39,100 bases of DNA from an uncultured Johnsonella sp. (GCA_937927235.1 CALBCM010000039.1:1-39100), one strand, 5' to 3'; shown: positions 1 through 9,312, counted from the first letter of the stretch. A program made the numbers and translations. The notes: a model not told the origin generated them from the sequence alone.

Positions 1-884
1 CCGCCTATAGGAGTTATAACGGCTGCGGTTCCGCAGGCCCCTGCCTCTTTGAACTCATCAAGCTTATCAATATAGCAGTCCCTCTCCTCTGCTTCCATGC
101 CGAGATATTCCTTTGCTACATGAAGTAGCGAATATTTGGTAATACTTGGAAGGATTGAGGGTGAAAGCGGAGTAACAAACTTATCATCCTTGGTAATTCC
201 GAAGAAGTTCGCAGCTCCAACCTCCTCTATTTTGGTATGTGTTGCCGGGTCAAGATAGATGCAGTCAGCATAGCCCTGCTTTGCAGCCAGAAGATGTGAC
301 TCAAGGCTTGCAGCATAGTTTCCGCCAACCTTAACTGCTCCTGTACCTGCCGGTGCAGCACGGTCAAAATCAGAAATTGTAAAGTTTACCGGTGAAAGTC
401 CTGACTTAAAGTAGGGTCCTACCGGAGTTACAAAAATTGAGAATATGTACTCGTCTGCCGGGCGAACTCCTACATTATCTCCCACACCTATCATAAACGG
501 TCTGAGATATAAGGTCGCACCGCTTCCGTATGGCGGAATAAATCTCTCATTTGCCTTCACTACCTGAATACAGGCATCAACAAATCTTTCAACAGGGAAT
601 TCGGGCATAATAATTCTGTTGCAGCTCTTTATCATACGCTTCGCATTCTGGTCAGGTCTGAAAAGCTGTACGCTTCCATCCTTAGTCCTGTAAGCCTTTA
701 ATCCCTCAAAGCACTGCTGTCCATAATGAAGTGCGGTAGAGCCGTTGCTGATAGTAAGTGTATTGTCCTGTATAAGCTTACCCTCGTCCCACTTTCCGTC
801 TTTATAGTAGGATATGTAATTATAATCAGCCTTAATATAAGCAAAACCTAATTTACCCCACTCCACTTCTTTTTCATTAAACAT
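1..884 (-). CDS. ilvE: Branched-chain amino acid aminotransferase, 3' end cut by window edge
   Basis: Transaminates Leu, Ile and Val with 2-oxoglutarate as partner; a cytosolic, PLP-dependent fold-type IV enzyme. The 294 visible codons start at the ATG at 884-882, which follows a GAGGAGG ribosome binding site. Visible marks are QCFEGLKAYR (about residues 57-66), the PLP lysine region GTGAVKVGGNY (Lys185) and CGTAAVITPIG near the cut. The family is usually about 340-360 aa, so roughly the last 50 residues lie outside the window. It is the last gene seen in the minus-strand run after a 2-oxoisovalerate-type ferredoxin oxidoreductase. That neighbourhood suggests a catabolic role, supplying branched 2-oxoacids, as well as or instead of biosynthesis. 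The family assignment is firm; the direction of flux is inference. Confidence 0.95.
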   Translation of the reverse strand, partial: MFNEKEVEWGKLGFAYIKADYNYISYYKDGKWDEGKLIQDNTLTISNGSTALHYGQQCFEGLKAYRTKDGSVQLFRPDQNAKRMIKSCNRIIMPEFPVERFVDACIQVVKANERFIPPYGSGATLYLRPFMIGVGDNVGVRPADEYIFSIFVTPVGPYFKSGLSPVNFTISDFDRAAPAGTGAVKVGGNYAASLESHLLAAKQGYADCIYLDPATHTKIEEVGAANFFGITKDDKFVTPLSPSILPSITKYSLLHVAKEYLGMEAEERDCYIDKLDEFKEAGACGTAAVITPIG

Positions 885-925
885 TTTCGAGTACCTCCTC
901 ATCTTCTTTAAAAAATATGTATTAT

Positions 926-961
926 CAGTCAGATAATCTGAAAGATCAGATTATCTGACTG
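926..961. repeat. Perfect 16-bp inverted repeat with 4-base loop
   Basis: Left arm 926-941 and right arm 946-961 are exact reverse complements around a 4-base loop. It lies between the gamma-subunit gene and ilvE, both on the minus strand. There is no T-run directly after the stem on the minus strand; a T6 stretch appears only about 10 bases later. It could be an imperfect terminator, an RNA processing or stability hairpin, or a protein-binding palindrome controlling ilvE separately. Confidence 0.8.
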
Positions 962-988
962 TTACAAACCCTCTTAACTATTATACTC

Positions 989-1543
989 CTATACTCCTAC
1001 GTGCTGCTGTCTTACATAAGCTGCACCCTCAGCCATAGCCTTCTGATTCATAGGTATGAATTTTGCTTTATTCTCTCCAAATACCTTGGTAAATACCTTC
1101 AGCACAGTTTCCGGTGATACTACTTTGGTTTCCTCAAGGAAAGCTCCCAGCATCACTATGTTCGCAACCTTTGGATTTCCTATTTCTGCCGCAATATCAT
1201 TCACGGGGATATAAAAGCCCTCAATATCATCCCTTGTAAGTTTTTTCTCTATAAGGGAAGAATTTATAAAAAACTTAGCTCCCGGCAAAGCTTCCGGCTC
1301 AAACTTGTCCATTGAAGGAGCATTCATTATAATTCCCGAGGTTGAAGCGGTCACCGTAGGTGCACTTACTGGCTCATCCGAAATTATAACTGAACAGTTT
1401 GCGGTACCGCCGCGCATTTCAGGACCGTATGACGGGAGCCATGAAACATGCTTTCCTTCTACCATGCCTGCATAGGTTGTAAGCTGACCTATAGCCATAA
1501 TACCCTGTCCACCAAAACCTGCCATTACAATCTTATGTTCCAT
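989..1543 (-). CDS. 2-oxoacid:ferredoxin oxidoreductase gamma subunit (VOR/KOR type)
   Basis: The gamma subunit carries the domain that, with alpha and beta, oxidatively decarboxylates 2-oxoacids to acyl-CoA and reduces ferredoxin. The protein is 184 aa and starts MEHKIVMAGFGGQGIM; GFGGQG (9-14) is the family's glycine-rich motif and PEMRGG follows. I start it at the ATG at 1543-1541, which has AAGGAGG upstream and overlaps the beta-subunit stop as TAATG. A longer open frame back to 1612 would run into the beta gene and is rejected. It is the last of four consecutive subunit genes (delta, alpha, beta, gamma). Substrate cannot be read from this subunit. Confidence 0.9.
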   Translation of the reverse strand: MEHKIVMAGFGGQGIMAIGQLTTYAGMVEGKHVSWLPSYGPEMRGGTANCSVIISDEPVSAPTVTASTSGIIMNAPSMDKFEPEALPGAKFFINSSLIEKKLTRDDIEGFYIPVNDIAAEIGNPKVANIVMLGAFLEETKVVSPETVLKVFTKVFGENKAKFIPMNQKAMAEGAAYVRQQHVGV

Positions 1544-2289
1544 TAGCCTACCTCCTTCGGATTTCTGAAATTGCCCATAGGATATACCGGCATCATATTG
1601 TCCCTTAGCCACTGAAGTGCGTCATTAGGTGCAAGTCCCCAGTTTGTAGGACAGGTTGAAAGCACCTCAACTATACCGAATCCCTCACCTCTGAGCTGAA
1701 CTTCAAAGCATTCTTTTATAGCCTTTTTAGCTTTTCTTATATTTGCAGGAGTATCCACAGATACACGCTCAACAAATTTGGCACCGTCTATGGTCGAAAG
1801 CATCTCACATATATGGAGAGGCCTTCCGCTGTGCTCAACGGTTCTTCCCAGCGGTGAGGTAGATGTCTTCTGACCTATGAGTGTAGTAGGTGCCATCTGA
1901 CCTCCCGTCATACCATAGATAGCATTATTGACAAATACCGTAGAAATCTTTTCTCCTCTGTGAGCCGCATGTACTATCTCCGCTGTTCCTATAGAAGCGA
2001 GGTCACCGTCACCCTGATAGGTAAATACAAAGCTGTCAGGAAGTGAGCGCTTTATACCGGTAGCTACTGCCGGAGCCCTGCCGTGAGCCGCTTCGTGCAT
2101 ATCACAGTTAAAGTAATTATATGCCAGAACCGAGCAGCCTACCGGCGCTATACCTATTGTTTTTCCAAGCAAATCCATCTCTTCAAGTGTCTGAGCAACA
2201 ATCTTATGAATAACTCCGTGTGTACATCCCGGACAATAATGTGTAGGGACGTCCACTAAACCTTCTGTTCTCTTATATACAACAGCCAT
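1543..2289 (-). CDS. 2-oxoacid:ferredoxin oxidoreductase beta subunit (TPP-binding)
   Basis: This is the thiamine pyrophosphate-binding subunit of the four-subunit 2-oxoacid:ferredoxin oxidoreductase. YCPGCTHG (18-25), GDGDLASIG (93-101) and NNAIYGMTGGQ (121-131) are the usual TPP/Mg motifs of these beta subunits. At 248 aa it has the normal length. The ATG at 2289 follows AGGAGG with 8-base spacing and lies one base after the alpha-subunit stop; its own stop overlaps the gamma start. The sequence fits the 2-oxoisovalerate/2-oxoglutarate subgroup. Choosing branched-chain oxoacids over 2-oxoglutarate rests on the ilvE, gdh, ptb and buk neighbours. Confidence 0.93.
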   Translation of the reverse strand: MAVVYKRTEGLVDVPTHYCPGCTHGVIHKIVAQTLEEMDLLGKTIGIAPVGCSVLAYNYFNCDMHEAAHGRAPAVATGIKRSLPDSFVFTYQGDGDLASIGTAEIVHAAHRGEKISTVFVNNAIYGMTGGQMAPTTLIGQKTSTSPLGRTVEHSGRPLHICEMLSTIDGAKFVERVSVDTPANIRKAKKAIKECFEVQLRGEGFGIVEVLSTCPTNWGLAPNDALQWLRDNMMPVYPMGNFRNPKEVG

Positions 2290-2290
2290 C

Positions 2291-3349
2291 TTACTTGCCT
2301 CCTAACAGTTTTCTTGCCACATCTGCTATTTCCTCAGGACTTGGTATCATACCGCCCTGTCTTCCATGGAAGTGTACTTTCTGCTTTCCTGCAACCGCAA
2401 TTTTTACATCATCAGTCATCTGTCCTGTATTCATCTCAACTACAAGGATGTCTTTGCAGTTTTCATTAATCTGCTTAAAGGTCTCATAAGGATAAGGCCA
2501 GATTGTAATAGGGCGAATAAGACCTACTTTATATCCTTCGTCCTGGAGCATCTTCATAGCACTTTTTACTATTCTTGAGGTTGTGCCGTAAGCACTGAAT
2601 ACAAGCTGCGCATCTTCAAGTCCGAAAGCCTCTACACGAACTTCTTTTTCTTTTATTGTATTATACTTTTCAATTAAGTGTTTATTATGGTTTTCAAGTA
2701 TTGAAGCCTCAAGATATAATGAGTTAATTATATTGGGCTTCCTTTTGCCCTGTGTACCTGTCGTCGCCCAGGTCTTTTCGGGAAGCTCTCTTTTAGTATG
2801 AGTTTTAAACTCAACAGGCTCCATCATCTGACCAAGCATACCGTCTCCGCAGATCATAACAGGATTTCTATACAAATCTGCCAGGTCAAAGCCCTCAATT
2901 ATGAGATCCACCATTTCCTGAATATTTGCCGGTGCAAACGCAAGCAAACGATAATCTCCGTTTCCTCCGCCTCTGGTAGCCTGGAAGTAATCGGTCTGTG
3001 ATGGCTGGATGCCTCCAAGTCCCGGACCTCCACGCATTATATTACAAATCAGACAGGGAAGCTCTGCCGCAGCAATGTATGAAATTCCCTCCTGTTTAAG
3101 TGAAATTCCCGGGCTTGATGAGCTTGTCATCACCCTTACTCCTGCTCCTGCTGCACCATAAACCATATTAATCGCCGATACTTCTGATTCAGCCTGAAGA
3201 AATACTCCTCCAACCTTTGGAAGCTCTCTTGACATATACTCAGGCAACTCACTCTGAGGTGTTATAGGGTATCCAAAAAAGAATTTGCAGCCTCCTGCTA
3301 TAGCAGCGGCACCTATTGCCTCATTTCCCTTCATTAGAACTTTTGTCAT
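2291..3349 (-). CDS. vorB: 2-oxoacid:ferredoxin oxidoreductase alpha subunit, VorB-like
   Basis: The alpha subunit binds the 2-oxoacid and CoA side of the ferredoxin-dependent decarboxylase. The 352-aa protein opens with KGNEAIGAAAIAGG and then GYPITPQSE, the pyrimidine-domain signature of PFOR-type enzymes. Further on are TSSSSPGISLKQEG and MRGGPGLGG, both typical of VorB/KorA proteins. Its ATG overlaps the delta-subunit stop as ATGA and has GGAGGGAG upstream. VorB and KorA are close relatives, so 2-oxoglutarate or 2-oxoisovalerate as main substrate cannot be settled from motifs. The acid-forming neighbours favour branched oxoacids. Confidence 0.92.
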   Translation of the reverse strand: MTKVLMKGNEAIGAAAIAGGCKFFFGYPITPQSELPEYMSRELPKVGGVFLQAESEVSAINMVYGAAGAGVRVMTSSSSPGISLKQEGISYIAAAELPCLICNIMRGGPGLGGIQPSQTDYFQATRGGGNGDYRLLAFAPANIQEMVDLIIEGFDLADLYRNPVMICGDGMLGQMMEPVEFKTHTKRELPEKTWATTGTQGKRKPNIINSLYLEASILENHNKHLIEKYNTIKEKEVRVEAFGLEDAQLVFSAYGTTSRIVKSAMKMLQDEGYKVGLIRPITIWPYPYETFKQINENCKDILVVEMNTGQMTDDVKIAVAGKQKVHFHGRQGGMIPSPEEIADVARKLLGGK

Positions 3350-3597
3350 CTTACTCCCTCCAATTTCGCAGTTTCTACTTCTACAGTTTCTACTGTAATC
3401 ACACTGTCAGGGCACATAGTAGCACAGTTTGTACAGGCAATGCATTTCTCCATATGCTCAATTTCCGCCGGATGATAGCCCTTTTCATTAATCCTGTTTT
3501 TGCTGAGCGCGATAATCTTTACAGGGCATACAATTACACATAATTCACAGCCCTTACAACGGTGCTCATTGAATGTGACTTTTCCTCTTCTTGCCAT
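3346..3597 (-). CDS. 2-oxoacid:ferredoxin oxidoreductase delta subunit (2x[4Fe-4S] ferredoxin)
   Basis: A small ferredoxin-like subunit of 83 aa that passes electrons from the catalytic subunits to soluble ferredoxin. Two complete 4Fe-4S binding motifs are visible: Cys14, 17, 20 with Cys24-Pro, and Cys52, 55, 58 with Cys62-Pro. The ATG at 3597 has AAGGGGG upstream with about 9-base spacing. It is the first of the four-gene delta-alpha-beta-gamma set and is translationally coupled to alpha. A 71-base gap with a small hairpin separates it from the pyruvate oxidoreductase upstream. Confidence 0.93.
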   Translation of the reverse strand: MARRGKVTFNEHRCKGCELCVIVCPVKIIALSKNRINEKGYHPAEIEHMEKCIACTNCATMCPDSVITVETVEVETAKLEGVR

Positions 3598-3631
3598 GGT
3601 ATTTAACCCCCTTGCAATTTACTTTTATTTC

Positions 3632-3647
3632 ACACCGTAAACGGTGT
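3632..3647. other. Small hairpin between PFOR and the VOR delta gene
   Basis: ACACCG and CGGTGT form a 6-bp stem with a 4-base loop in the gap between the end of the PFOR gene and the start of the delta subunit. On the minus strand it is followed by an A-rich, not T-rich, stretch. It therefore looks like an mRNA processing or stability hairpin and not a terminator. Confidence 0.5.
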
Positions 3648-3668
3648 TATTTTATTAATCTCTCACTT

Positions 3669-6600
3669 TTATTCCGGTTTTGCTAAAGCAAGCTTAGCAT
3701 ATTCTTCGTATTTCTCTTTAGCTCCTCTTTCTGCCTCCGCCAGAAGTTTTTGAGCTTCATCCGGGAAGGTCCTGTAAAGAGAAGCGAATCTTACCTCTCC
3801 CATAAGGAAGTCCTTAAGGTCAAGTGTAGGTTTCTTTGAATCAAGGATGAAAGGATTTTTTCCTTCTTTCTTAAGCAATGGATTGTAGCGGTACAAATTC
3901 CAGTAGCCTGACTTAACTGCAAGATTCATTTCCTCCTGAACGTTTGCCATGCCCTTTACAAGTCCATGTGCCACACAAGGTGCATAAGCGATTACCAATG
4001 AAGGTCCGTCATAGCTTTCAGCTTCCTGAATAGCCTTAATCAGCTGATTCTGATTTGCACCCATAGCTACCTGTGCTACATAAACATAGCCGTAGGACAT
4101 TGCAAGCAGTCCCAAGTCTTTTTTCTTTGTCTTCTTGCCTGAAGCGGCAAACTTAGCCACCGCACCTACAGGAGAAGCCTTTGAAGACTGTCCGCCGGTA
4201 TTTGAGTAAACCTCGGTATCTACAAGCAGTATATTTAAATTTCTTCCGCTTGCAAGCACGTGATCCAGACCGCCGTAGCCAATATCATAGGCCCAGCCGT
4301 CACCTCCGTACATCCAAATGGATTTCTTGCTTAAATGCTCTTTATTATGTTTGATTATTTCATAAAGCTCTTTTGAAGCTCCGGTCAATTCTTGCGATTT
4401 TAAGACCTCTAAAAGTCCGGTACTTGCAATCCTCGACATATCTCCGTCATTATATGCCTCAAACCAGGTCCTTACCGCAGCCTGCACCTCATCGTTGCTT
4501 TTTTCAATTTCAGCCAAATCATTTATCTTATTTACAAGATTTTCTCTCTGTTGAGTTTCAGCCAGGCACATGCCAAGCGCAAATTCGGCATTGTTTTCAA
4601 AGAGTGAATTTGACCAGGCAGGTCCACAGCCGTTATGGTTGGTGGTATAGGGGAAGCAAGGCATAGCAGCACCCCAAGCCTGAGTACAGCCAGTTGCGTT
4701 TGCAACTATAAGTCTTTCTCCAAACATCTGGGTCAAAAGCTTCATATAAGGAGTTTCACCGCAGCCTGCACAGGCACCTGAAAACTCAAGCAAAGGCTTT
4801 TCAAACTGACTTCCTTTAACAGTTTTCTTATCAAGCGGATTTTCCTTATAGGCAAGAGTCTGTGCATATTCCCAGTTATCAGCTTCAAATCTCTGTGAAT
4901 CAAGCGATGCCATAGATAAAGCTTTGCCCTTTGCCGGACAGACTGCGATACAGCTTCCGCAGCTTATACAGTCAAGTACGGATACCTGAATCCTGTATTT
5001 ATAAGGCTCAAGTCCTTTGCCCCTTGCCTGAACTGTATTAAAGCTTTCAGGAGCCTTTATAGCTTCAACTTCATCAAGCAGATAAGGTCTTATACAGGCA
5101 TGAGGGCATACATAGGAGCACTGATTGCACTGAATGCACTTGTCCTGATCCCATTTCGGCACATCTATCGCTACCCCTCTTTTATCATACATTGAGGTTC
5201 CTAAAGGTACCGTACCGTCTTCTCTGCCTACAAAAGCACTTACAGGGAGCAGGTCGCCCTTAAGGTCATTAATAGGCTTGGCAATTCTGGCAACAAATTC
5301 AGGAAGCCTTTCGTCAACTCTTTCAGCCTCAGGCATAAGAGCGCCCCAGCTTTCAGGTACATCTATCTTGACAAATTTCTTGGCTCCAAGCTCTACCGCC
5401 TCATTATTCATAGCTATAACCTTATCGCCCTTTTTACCGTAGGTTTTAACTATAGCCTTTTTCATATAATCAATAGCTTCATCCATAGGTATTATATTTG
5501 ACAGTGCAAAGAAAGCCGACTGCAAAACTCCGTTGGTACGGTTTCCAAGACCTATCTCTTTACAGATATCTATCGCATCTATTGTATAAAATTTAATTTT
5601 ATTGTCGTAAATATATTTTTTAACCTTGTCCGGAAGTCTTTTCTCAAGCTGCTCTCTGCCCCAGGTACAGTTAAGCAGGAAAGTTCCCTCAGGCTTTAAT
5701 TCTTCAACTATATCATATCTGCTGATATAGGACTGATTATGACAAGCCACAAAATCAGCCTTTGTTATTAAATAACTGCCTATAATAGGCTTTTTGCCAA
5801 ATCTTAAGTGTGAACGTGTAAGTCCGCCCGATTTCTTGGTATCATATTCAAAATATGCCTGAGCATATAAATCTGTATGGTCACCTATAATCTTGATTGA
5901 GTTTTTATTTGCACCTACAGTTCCGTCCGAGCCAAGTCCCCAGAATTTGCAGTTTACTATGCTTGAGTCCGCAACATTAACCATCTCTCCAAGAGGAAGA
6001 GAGGTAAAGGTCACATCATCGTTAATTCCTACAGTAAAGTGGTTTTTAGGCTCCTCATTAAGCATATTGTCAAATACTGCTATAATCTGATCGGGAGTTA
6101 CGTCCTTTATTGAAAGACCGTAACGTCCTGCATAGATTTCAGGTCTGCTTTTGACTTCATTAAAGGCGGCACATATATCAAGGTACAGAGGCTCTCCAAG
6201 CGAGCCGGGCTCTTTAGTCCTGTCAAGCACCGTAATTCTTTTAACTGTCTTTGGAACTTCTTTAAGGAAATGCTTGATTGAAAACGGACGGTAGAGGTAT
6301 ACCTGTATGTACCCGGTCTTTCTTCCCTGTTTATTGAGGTAATCAACAGTTTCTTTGATAACACCTGCACTTGAGCCCATAGATATAATCACATGCTCGG
6401 CATCCTCAGGTCCGTAATATGAAAACAGCTTATATTCCCTACCTGTGATCCTTTGAATGTCCTTCATATAGCCTTCCACAATCTCTGGTACAGCATTATA
6501 AAAGGTATTTGCAGACTCCCTTGCCTGGAAATAAACATCAGGGTTCTGCACACTGCTCCTCATAACCGGTCTTTCCGGATTGAGAGAGCGTTTTCTGAAG

Positions 6601-7199
6601 GCATCAAGTGCATCATAATCAAGCAGCTTTTCCAGCTCATCATACTCAAGGGCTTCAATCTTTTGAATCTCATGTGAAGTACGGAAGCCGTCAAAGAAAT
6701 GTATAAAAGGAACTCTGCCTTTTATAGCTGACAGATGCGCAACTCCGGCAAGGTCCATAACCTCCTGTACCGTACCTGAACAAAGCAGCGCCAGACCGGT
6801 CTGTCTGCAAGCCATTACATCCGAATGTTCTCCAAATATAGAAAATGCATGCGTTCCTACAACTCTGGCACTTACATGTAAAACCCCCGGCAAAAGCTGA
6901 CCAGAAAGTCTGTAAAGCGGCGGAATCATGAGCAATAATCCCTGTGATGCCGTATAAGTTGTTGCCAAAGCGCCTGTTTCAAGTGCACCGTGCATAGCAC
7001 CCGCCGCACCTGCTTCAGACTGCATTTCTTCCAGTGTAACACGCTGTCCGAAAATATTTTTTTTACCCTGTGCAGACCATAGGTCTACAGCCTCTGCCAT
7101 CGGCGATGAGGGCGTAATAGGGTAAATTGTAGCTACCTCTGTGAAAGCATAAGACACATAAGCAGCAGCCTCATTTCCGTCCATAGTTTTTACAACCAT
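3669..7199 (-). CDS. nifJ: Pyruvate:ferredoxin (flavodoxin) oxidoreductase, single-chain
   Basis: Oxidises pyruvate plus CoA to acetyl-CoA, CO2 and reduced ferredoxin in the cytosol of anaerobes. At 1176 aa it has the full length of homodimeric PFOR. In order: N-terminal domain with YPITPSSPMAE (about 20-30), the second PFOR domain, the gamma-like domain (NNKFWGLGSDGTVGANK-like region, about 420-440), and two 4Fe-4S clusters in a ferredoxin insert (CIQCNQCSYVCP near 690, CISCGSCIAVCP near 745). A TPP domain follows, with CAGCGE near 808 and GGDGWAYDIGYGG near 966. AGGAGG precedes the ATG. It sits between buk and the VOR genes, so pyruvate and branched 2-oxoacid oxidation are co-located and feed the same ferredoxin pool. 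Confidence 0.97.
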   Translation of the reverse strand: MVVKTMDGNEAAAYVSYAFTEVATIYPITPSSPMAEAVDLWSAQGKKNIFGQRVTLEEMQSEAGAAGAMHGALETGALATTYTASQGLLLMIPPLYRLSGQLLPGVLHVSARVVGTHAFSIFGEHSDVMACRQTGLALLCSGTVQEVMDLAGVAHLSAIKGRVPFIHFFDGFRTSHEIQKIEALEYDELEKLLDYDALDAFRKRSLNPERPVMRSSVQNPDVYFQARESANTFYNAVPEIVEGYMKDIQRITGREYKLFSYYGPEDAEHVIISMGSSAGVIKETVDYLNKQGRKTGYIQVYLYRPFSIKHFLKEVPKTVKRITVLDRTKEPGSLGEPLYLDICAAFNEVKSRPEIYAGRYGLSIKDVTPDQIIAVFDNMLNEEPKNHFTVGINDDVTFTSLPLGEMVNVADSSIVNCKFWGLGSDGTVGANKNSIKIIGDHTDLYAQAYFEYDTKKSGGLTRSHLRFGKKPIIGSYLITKADFVACHNQSYISRYDIVEELKPEGTFLLNCTWGREQLEKRLPDKVKKYIYDNKIKFYTIDAIDICKEIGLGNRTNGVLQSAFFALSNIIPMDEAIDYMKKAIVKTYGKKGDKVIAMNNEAVELGAKKFVKIDVPESWGALMPEAERVDERLPEFVARIAKPINDLKGDLLPVSAFVGREDGTVPLGTSMYDKRGVAIDVPKWDQDKCIQCNQCSYVCPHACIRPYLLDEVEAIKAPESFNTVQARGKGLEPYKYRIQVSVLDCISCGSCIAVCPAKGKALSMASLDSQRFEADNWEYAQTLAYKENPLDKKTVKGSQFEKPLLEFSGACAGCGETPYMKLLTQMFGERLIVANATGCTQAWGAAMPCFPYTTNHNGCGPAWSNSLFENNAEFALGMCLAETQQRENLVNKINDLAEIEKSNDEVQAAVRTWFEAYNDGDMSRIASTGLLEVLKSQELTGASKELYEIIKHNKEHLSKKSIWMYGGDGWAYDIGYGGLDHVLASGRNLNILLVDTEVYSNTGGQSSKASPVGAVAKFAASGKKTKKKDLGLLAMSYGYVYVAQVAMGANQNQLIKAIQEAESYDGPSLVIAYAPCVAHGLVKGMANVQEEMNLAVKSGYWNLYRYNPLLKKEGKNPFILDSKKPTLDLKDFLMGEVRFASLYRTFPDEAQKLLAEAERGAKEKYEEYAKLALAKPE

Positions 7200-7230
7200 T
7201 GTATTTCCTCCTAAGTATAACTAAATCTAT

Positions 7231-8301
7231 TTATTTGTAAATCACCGCTTCTTCTTCTTTATCGAGCACTCTCTTGACACCTGCTGCCAGTGCTTCCATT
7301 TCTTCCTCTCCGGGAATTATGTACACAGGAGCCATAAAGGATACTCTCTCTTTTATAAGCGAAGTGAGTTTTTTTGAATGAGCTATACCGCCTGTGAGTA
7401 TAACTGCATCTATTTTTCCATATAATACTGCACCAAGTGATGCTATTTCCTTGCTTACCTGATATGCCATGCCTTTATAAACAAGCTCCGCATATTCATC
7501 GGTTTCTGCCATTTTTTCAACTTCTCTTGCATCATTTGTATTAAGGTAGCTTATAAAGCCTCCCTGTCCGGCAAGGAGCTTTTCAACCTCTTTTCTTGAC
7601 TTGCCGTCATCAAATATCAGCTTCATCATGGCATCGCAGGGAAGTCCGCCTGTACGCTCAGGTGAGAAAGGTCCGTCTCCTCTGAGCCCGTTATTTACAT
7701 CTATAGCACGTCCCTTTTCATGTGCAGCTACTGTTATTCCGCCGCCCATATGTGCCACTATACAATTCATATCTTTATATTCAGTACCAAGCATTCTTGC
7801 AACTTTTCTTGCCACCGCTTTCTGATTAAGCGTATGCCATACCGAGCCTCTGTCATAGCCCTTTAAGCCTGAAAGTCTTGCCATCGGCTGCAGCTCGTCT
7901 ACAACTACAGGGTCAACTACATAACATGAGATTCCAAGCTCTTTTCCCATCTGATAGCCTATAAGCGCTGCCAGATTAGAAGCATGCTCACGCTTAGCAG
8001 TCCTTAAATCTTCACACATAGTCTCATTGACAAGATAGGTTCCTCCGCAGGGCAGAGCCTTTAAAAGTCCTCCGCGGGCAGCTATCGCCTTAAGCTCCTT
8101 AAGGTCTATATTTCCTGCTGCAAGCGTATCTTTTATAATATTCATCCTGAACTCATACTGTTCAACAATCTTATTAAATCCTTCAAGCTCTTCTTTTTTA
8201 TGTCTTAAAGTCTGTTCAAGAACTTTGTCGCTTCCCTTAAACACCGCTATCTTGGTTGAAGTTGAGCCAGGATTTATCACTAGAATTTTATTCTGTTCCA
8301 C
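7231..8301 (-). CDS. buk: Butyrate kinase family (short/branched-chain acyl kinase)
   Basis: Transfers phosphate from butyryl- or branched acyl-phosphate to ADP, giving ATP and the free acid. The 356-aa protein has the acetate/butyrate kinase fold: phosphate-binding NPGSTSTKIAVF near residues 10-21, AHMGGG in the middle, RTGGLPCDAMM, and ILTGGIAHS late. The start is GTG at 8301-8299, preceded by AAAGGAAG with about 8-base spacing. It follows ptb across a 120-base gap containing a large hairpin. In Bacillus-type bkd operons the Ptb/Buk pair works on isobutyryl, isovaleryl and 2-methylbutyryl groups. The VOR and ilvE genes here point the same way, but linear butyrate cannot be excluded. Confidence 0.95.
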   Translation of the reverse strand: MEQNKILVINPGSTSTKIAVFKGSDKVLEQTLRHKKEELEGFNKIVEQYEFRMNIIKDTLAAGNIDLKELKAIAARGGLLKALPCGGTYLVNETMCEDLRTAKREHASNLAALIGYQMGKELGISCYVVDPVVVDELQPMARLSGLKGYDRGSVWHTLNQKAVARKVARMLGTEYKDMNCIVAHMGGGITVAAHEKGRAIDVNNGLRGDGPFSPERTGGLPCDAMMKLIFDDGKSRKEVEKLLAGQGGFISYLNTNDAREVEKMAETDEYAELVYKGMAYQVSKEIASLGAVLYGKIDAVILTGGIAHSKKLTSLIKERVSFMAPVYIIPGEEEMEALAAGVKRVLDKEEEAVIYK

Positions 8302-8326
8302 TATCGTAACTTCCTTTCATTTATAC

Positions 8327-8361
8327 AAAGGGGCAAAGCATGACTCACACCTTACCCCTTT
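8327..8361. other. Intercistronic hairpin between ptb and buk
   Basis: AAAGGGG (8327-8333) pairs with CCCCTTT (8355-8361), and the stem extends inward with G-U pairs. On the minus strand it lies after ptb and before the buk ribosome binding site and has no T-run, so it is more like an RNA processing or stability element than a full terminator. Confidence 0.6.
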
Positions 8362-8421
8362 ATATATTTTATGTTCTTGTAGTCAAAAGATATTTTACTT
8401 TGCTATATCCATACAATATTA

Positions 8422-9312
8422 TTACAGCAGTAAGGAAAGCATTATGCTGTTAAGCTTTGTTTCCGGAGAATCAGAACGTGAGGTCAGAACTACCGGAGCC
8501 GCTGCACCTACTACCACTCCAGCAATCTTAGCCTGAGCAAGATATACCAAAGTCTTCCACATAACATTTCCAGATTCGATATTCGGCATGAGCAACGCAT
8601 CAGCATCGCCCTGAATTTCACCCTTATATCCCTTATGCTCTGCTGCATGCTTACTCACAGCTATATCAAGCGCCATAGGTCCGTCAACCACCATGTCTTT
8701 GAGCTTACCTTCTTTATACATTTTAGTAAGTGCATCAGCGTCAACTGTTGCGGGCATCGCCGGATTAAACACCTCTATTGCACATACAGCCGCTATTTTG
8801 GGGCATTTAATCTCAAGTGCATCAGTAACAATTTTGATGGAGCCGAGAATTCTTTCCTTTTCTTCTAAAGAGGGAAGTATATGCATTGCGGGGTCACTCA
8901 TCACTAAAAGTCTGTCAAGACCCGGAACCTCAAACACTGCTATATGACTTAATTCTCCGCCTGTACGCAGCCCCTTTTCTCTGTTAAGCACAGCCTTTAA
9001 AAGTGTAGGGGTTTTTAAAAGCCCTTTCATAAGTACATGTGCTTTACCTTCTTTGACAAGTGCTACTGCTCTTTCAGCTGCAAGCACTACATCCGGTTCA
9101 TCTATAATCTCAATCCTGTCCATATTCATGCCAAGCTGTGAAGCTATCTCTTCAATACGTCCCTTGTTTCCGATTAAAACCGCATTTGCAAGGTCAGCAT
9201 CCATAGCATCTTTGATAGCTTCAAGTACCGGCATATCGTCAGCAGCTGCAACTGCTATAGTCTTTCTCTCTCCTGAAAGTACTTTTTCTCTTATCTGAGA
9301 AATTGATTTCAT
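8422..9312 (-). CDS. ptb: Phosphate butyryltransferase family (phosphotransacylase)
   Basis: Converts short or branched acyl-CoA plus phosphate to acyl-phosphate and CoA, feeding Buk. The 296-aa protein belongs to the phosphate acetyl/butyryltransferase family. Visible are an N-terminal MKSISQIREKV, HVLMKGLLKTPTLLKAVLNR in the middle, and the C-terminal GDADALLMPNIESGN and AGVVVGAAAPVVLTSRSDS. GGAGAAGG stands 3-8 bases before the ATG at 9312. It lies downstream of gdh and directly upstream of buk. Length and motifs fit Ptb, not the longer Pta; substrate range is inferred from context. Confidence 0.95.
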   Translation of the reverse strand: MKSISQIREKVLSGERKTIAVAAADDMPVLEAIKDAMDADLANAVLIGNKGRIEEIASQLGMNMDRIEIIDEPDVVLAAERAVALVKEGKAHVLMKGLLKTPTLLKAVLNREKGLRTGGELSHIAVFEVPGLDRLLVMSDPAMHILPSLEEKERILGSIKIVTDALEIKCPKIAAVCAIEVFNPAMPATVDADALTKMYKEGKLKDMVVDGPMALDIAVSKHAAEHKGYKGEIQGDADALLMPNIESGNVMWKTLVYLAQAKIAGVVVGAAAPVVLTSRSDSPETKLNSIMLSLLL

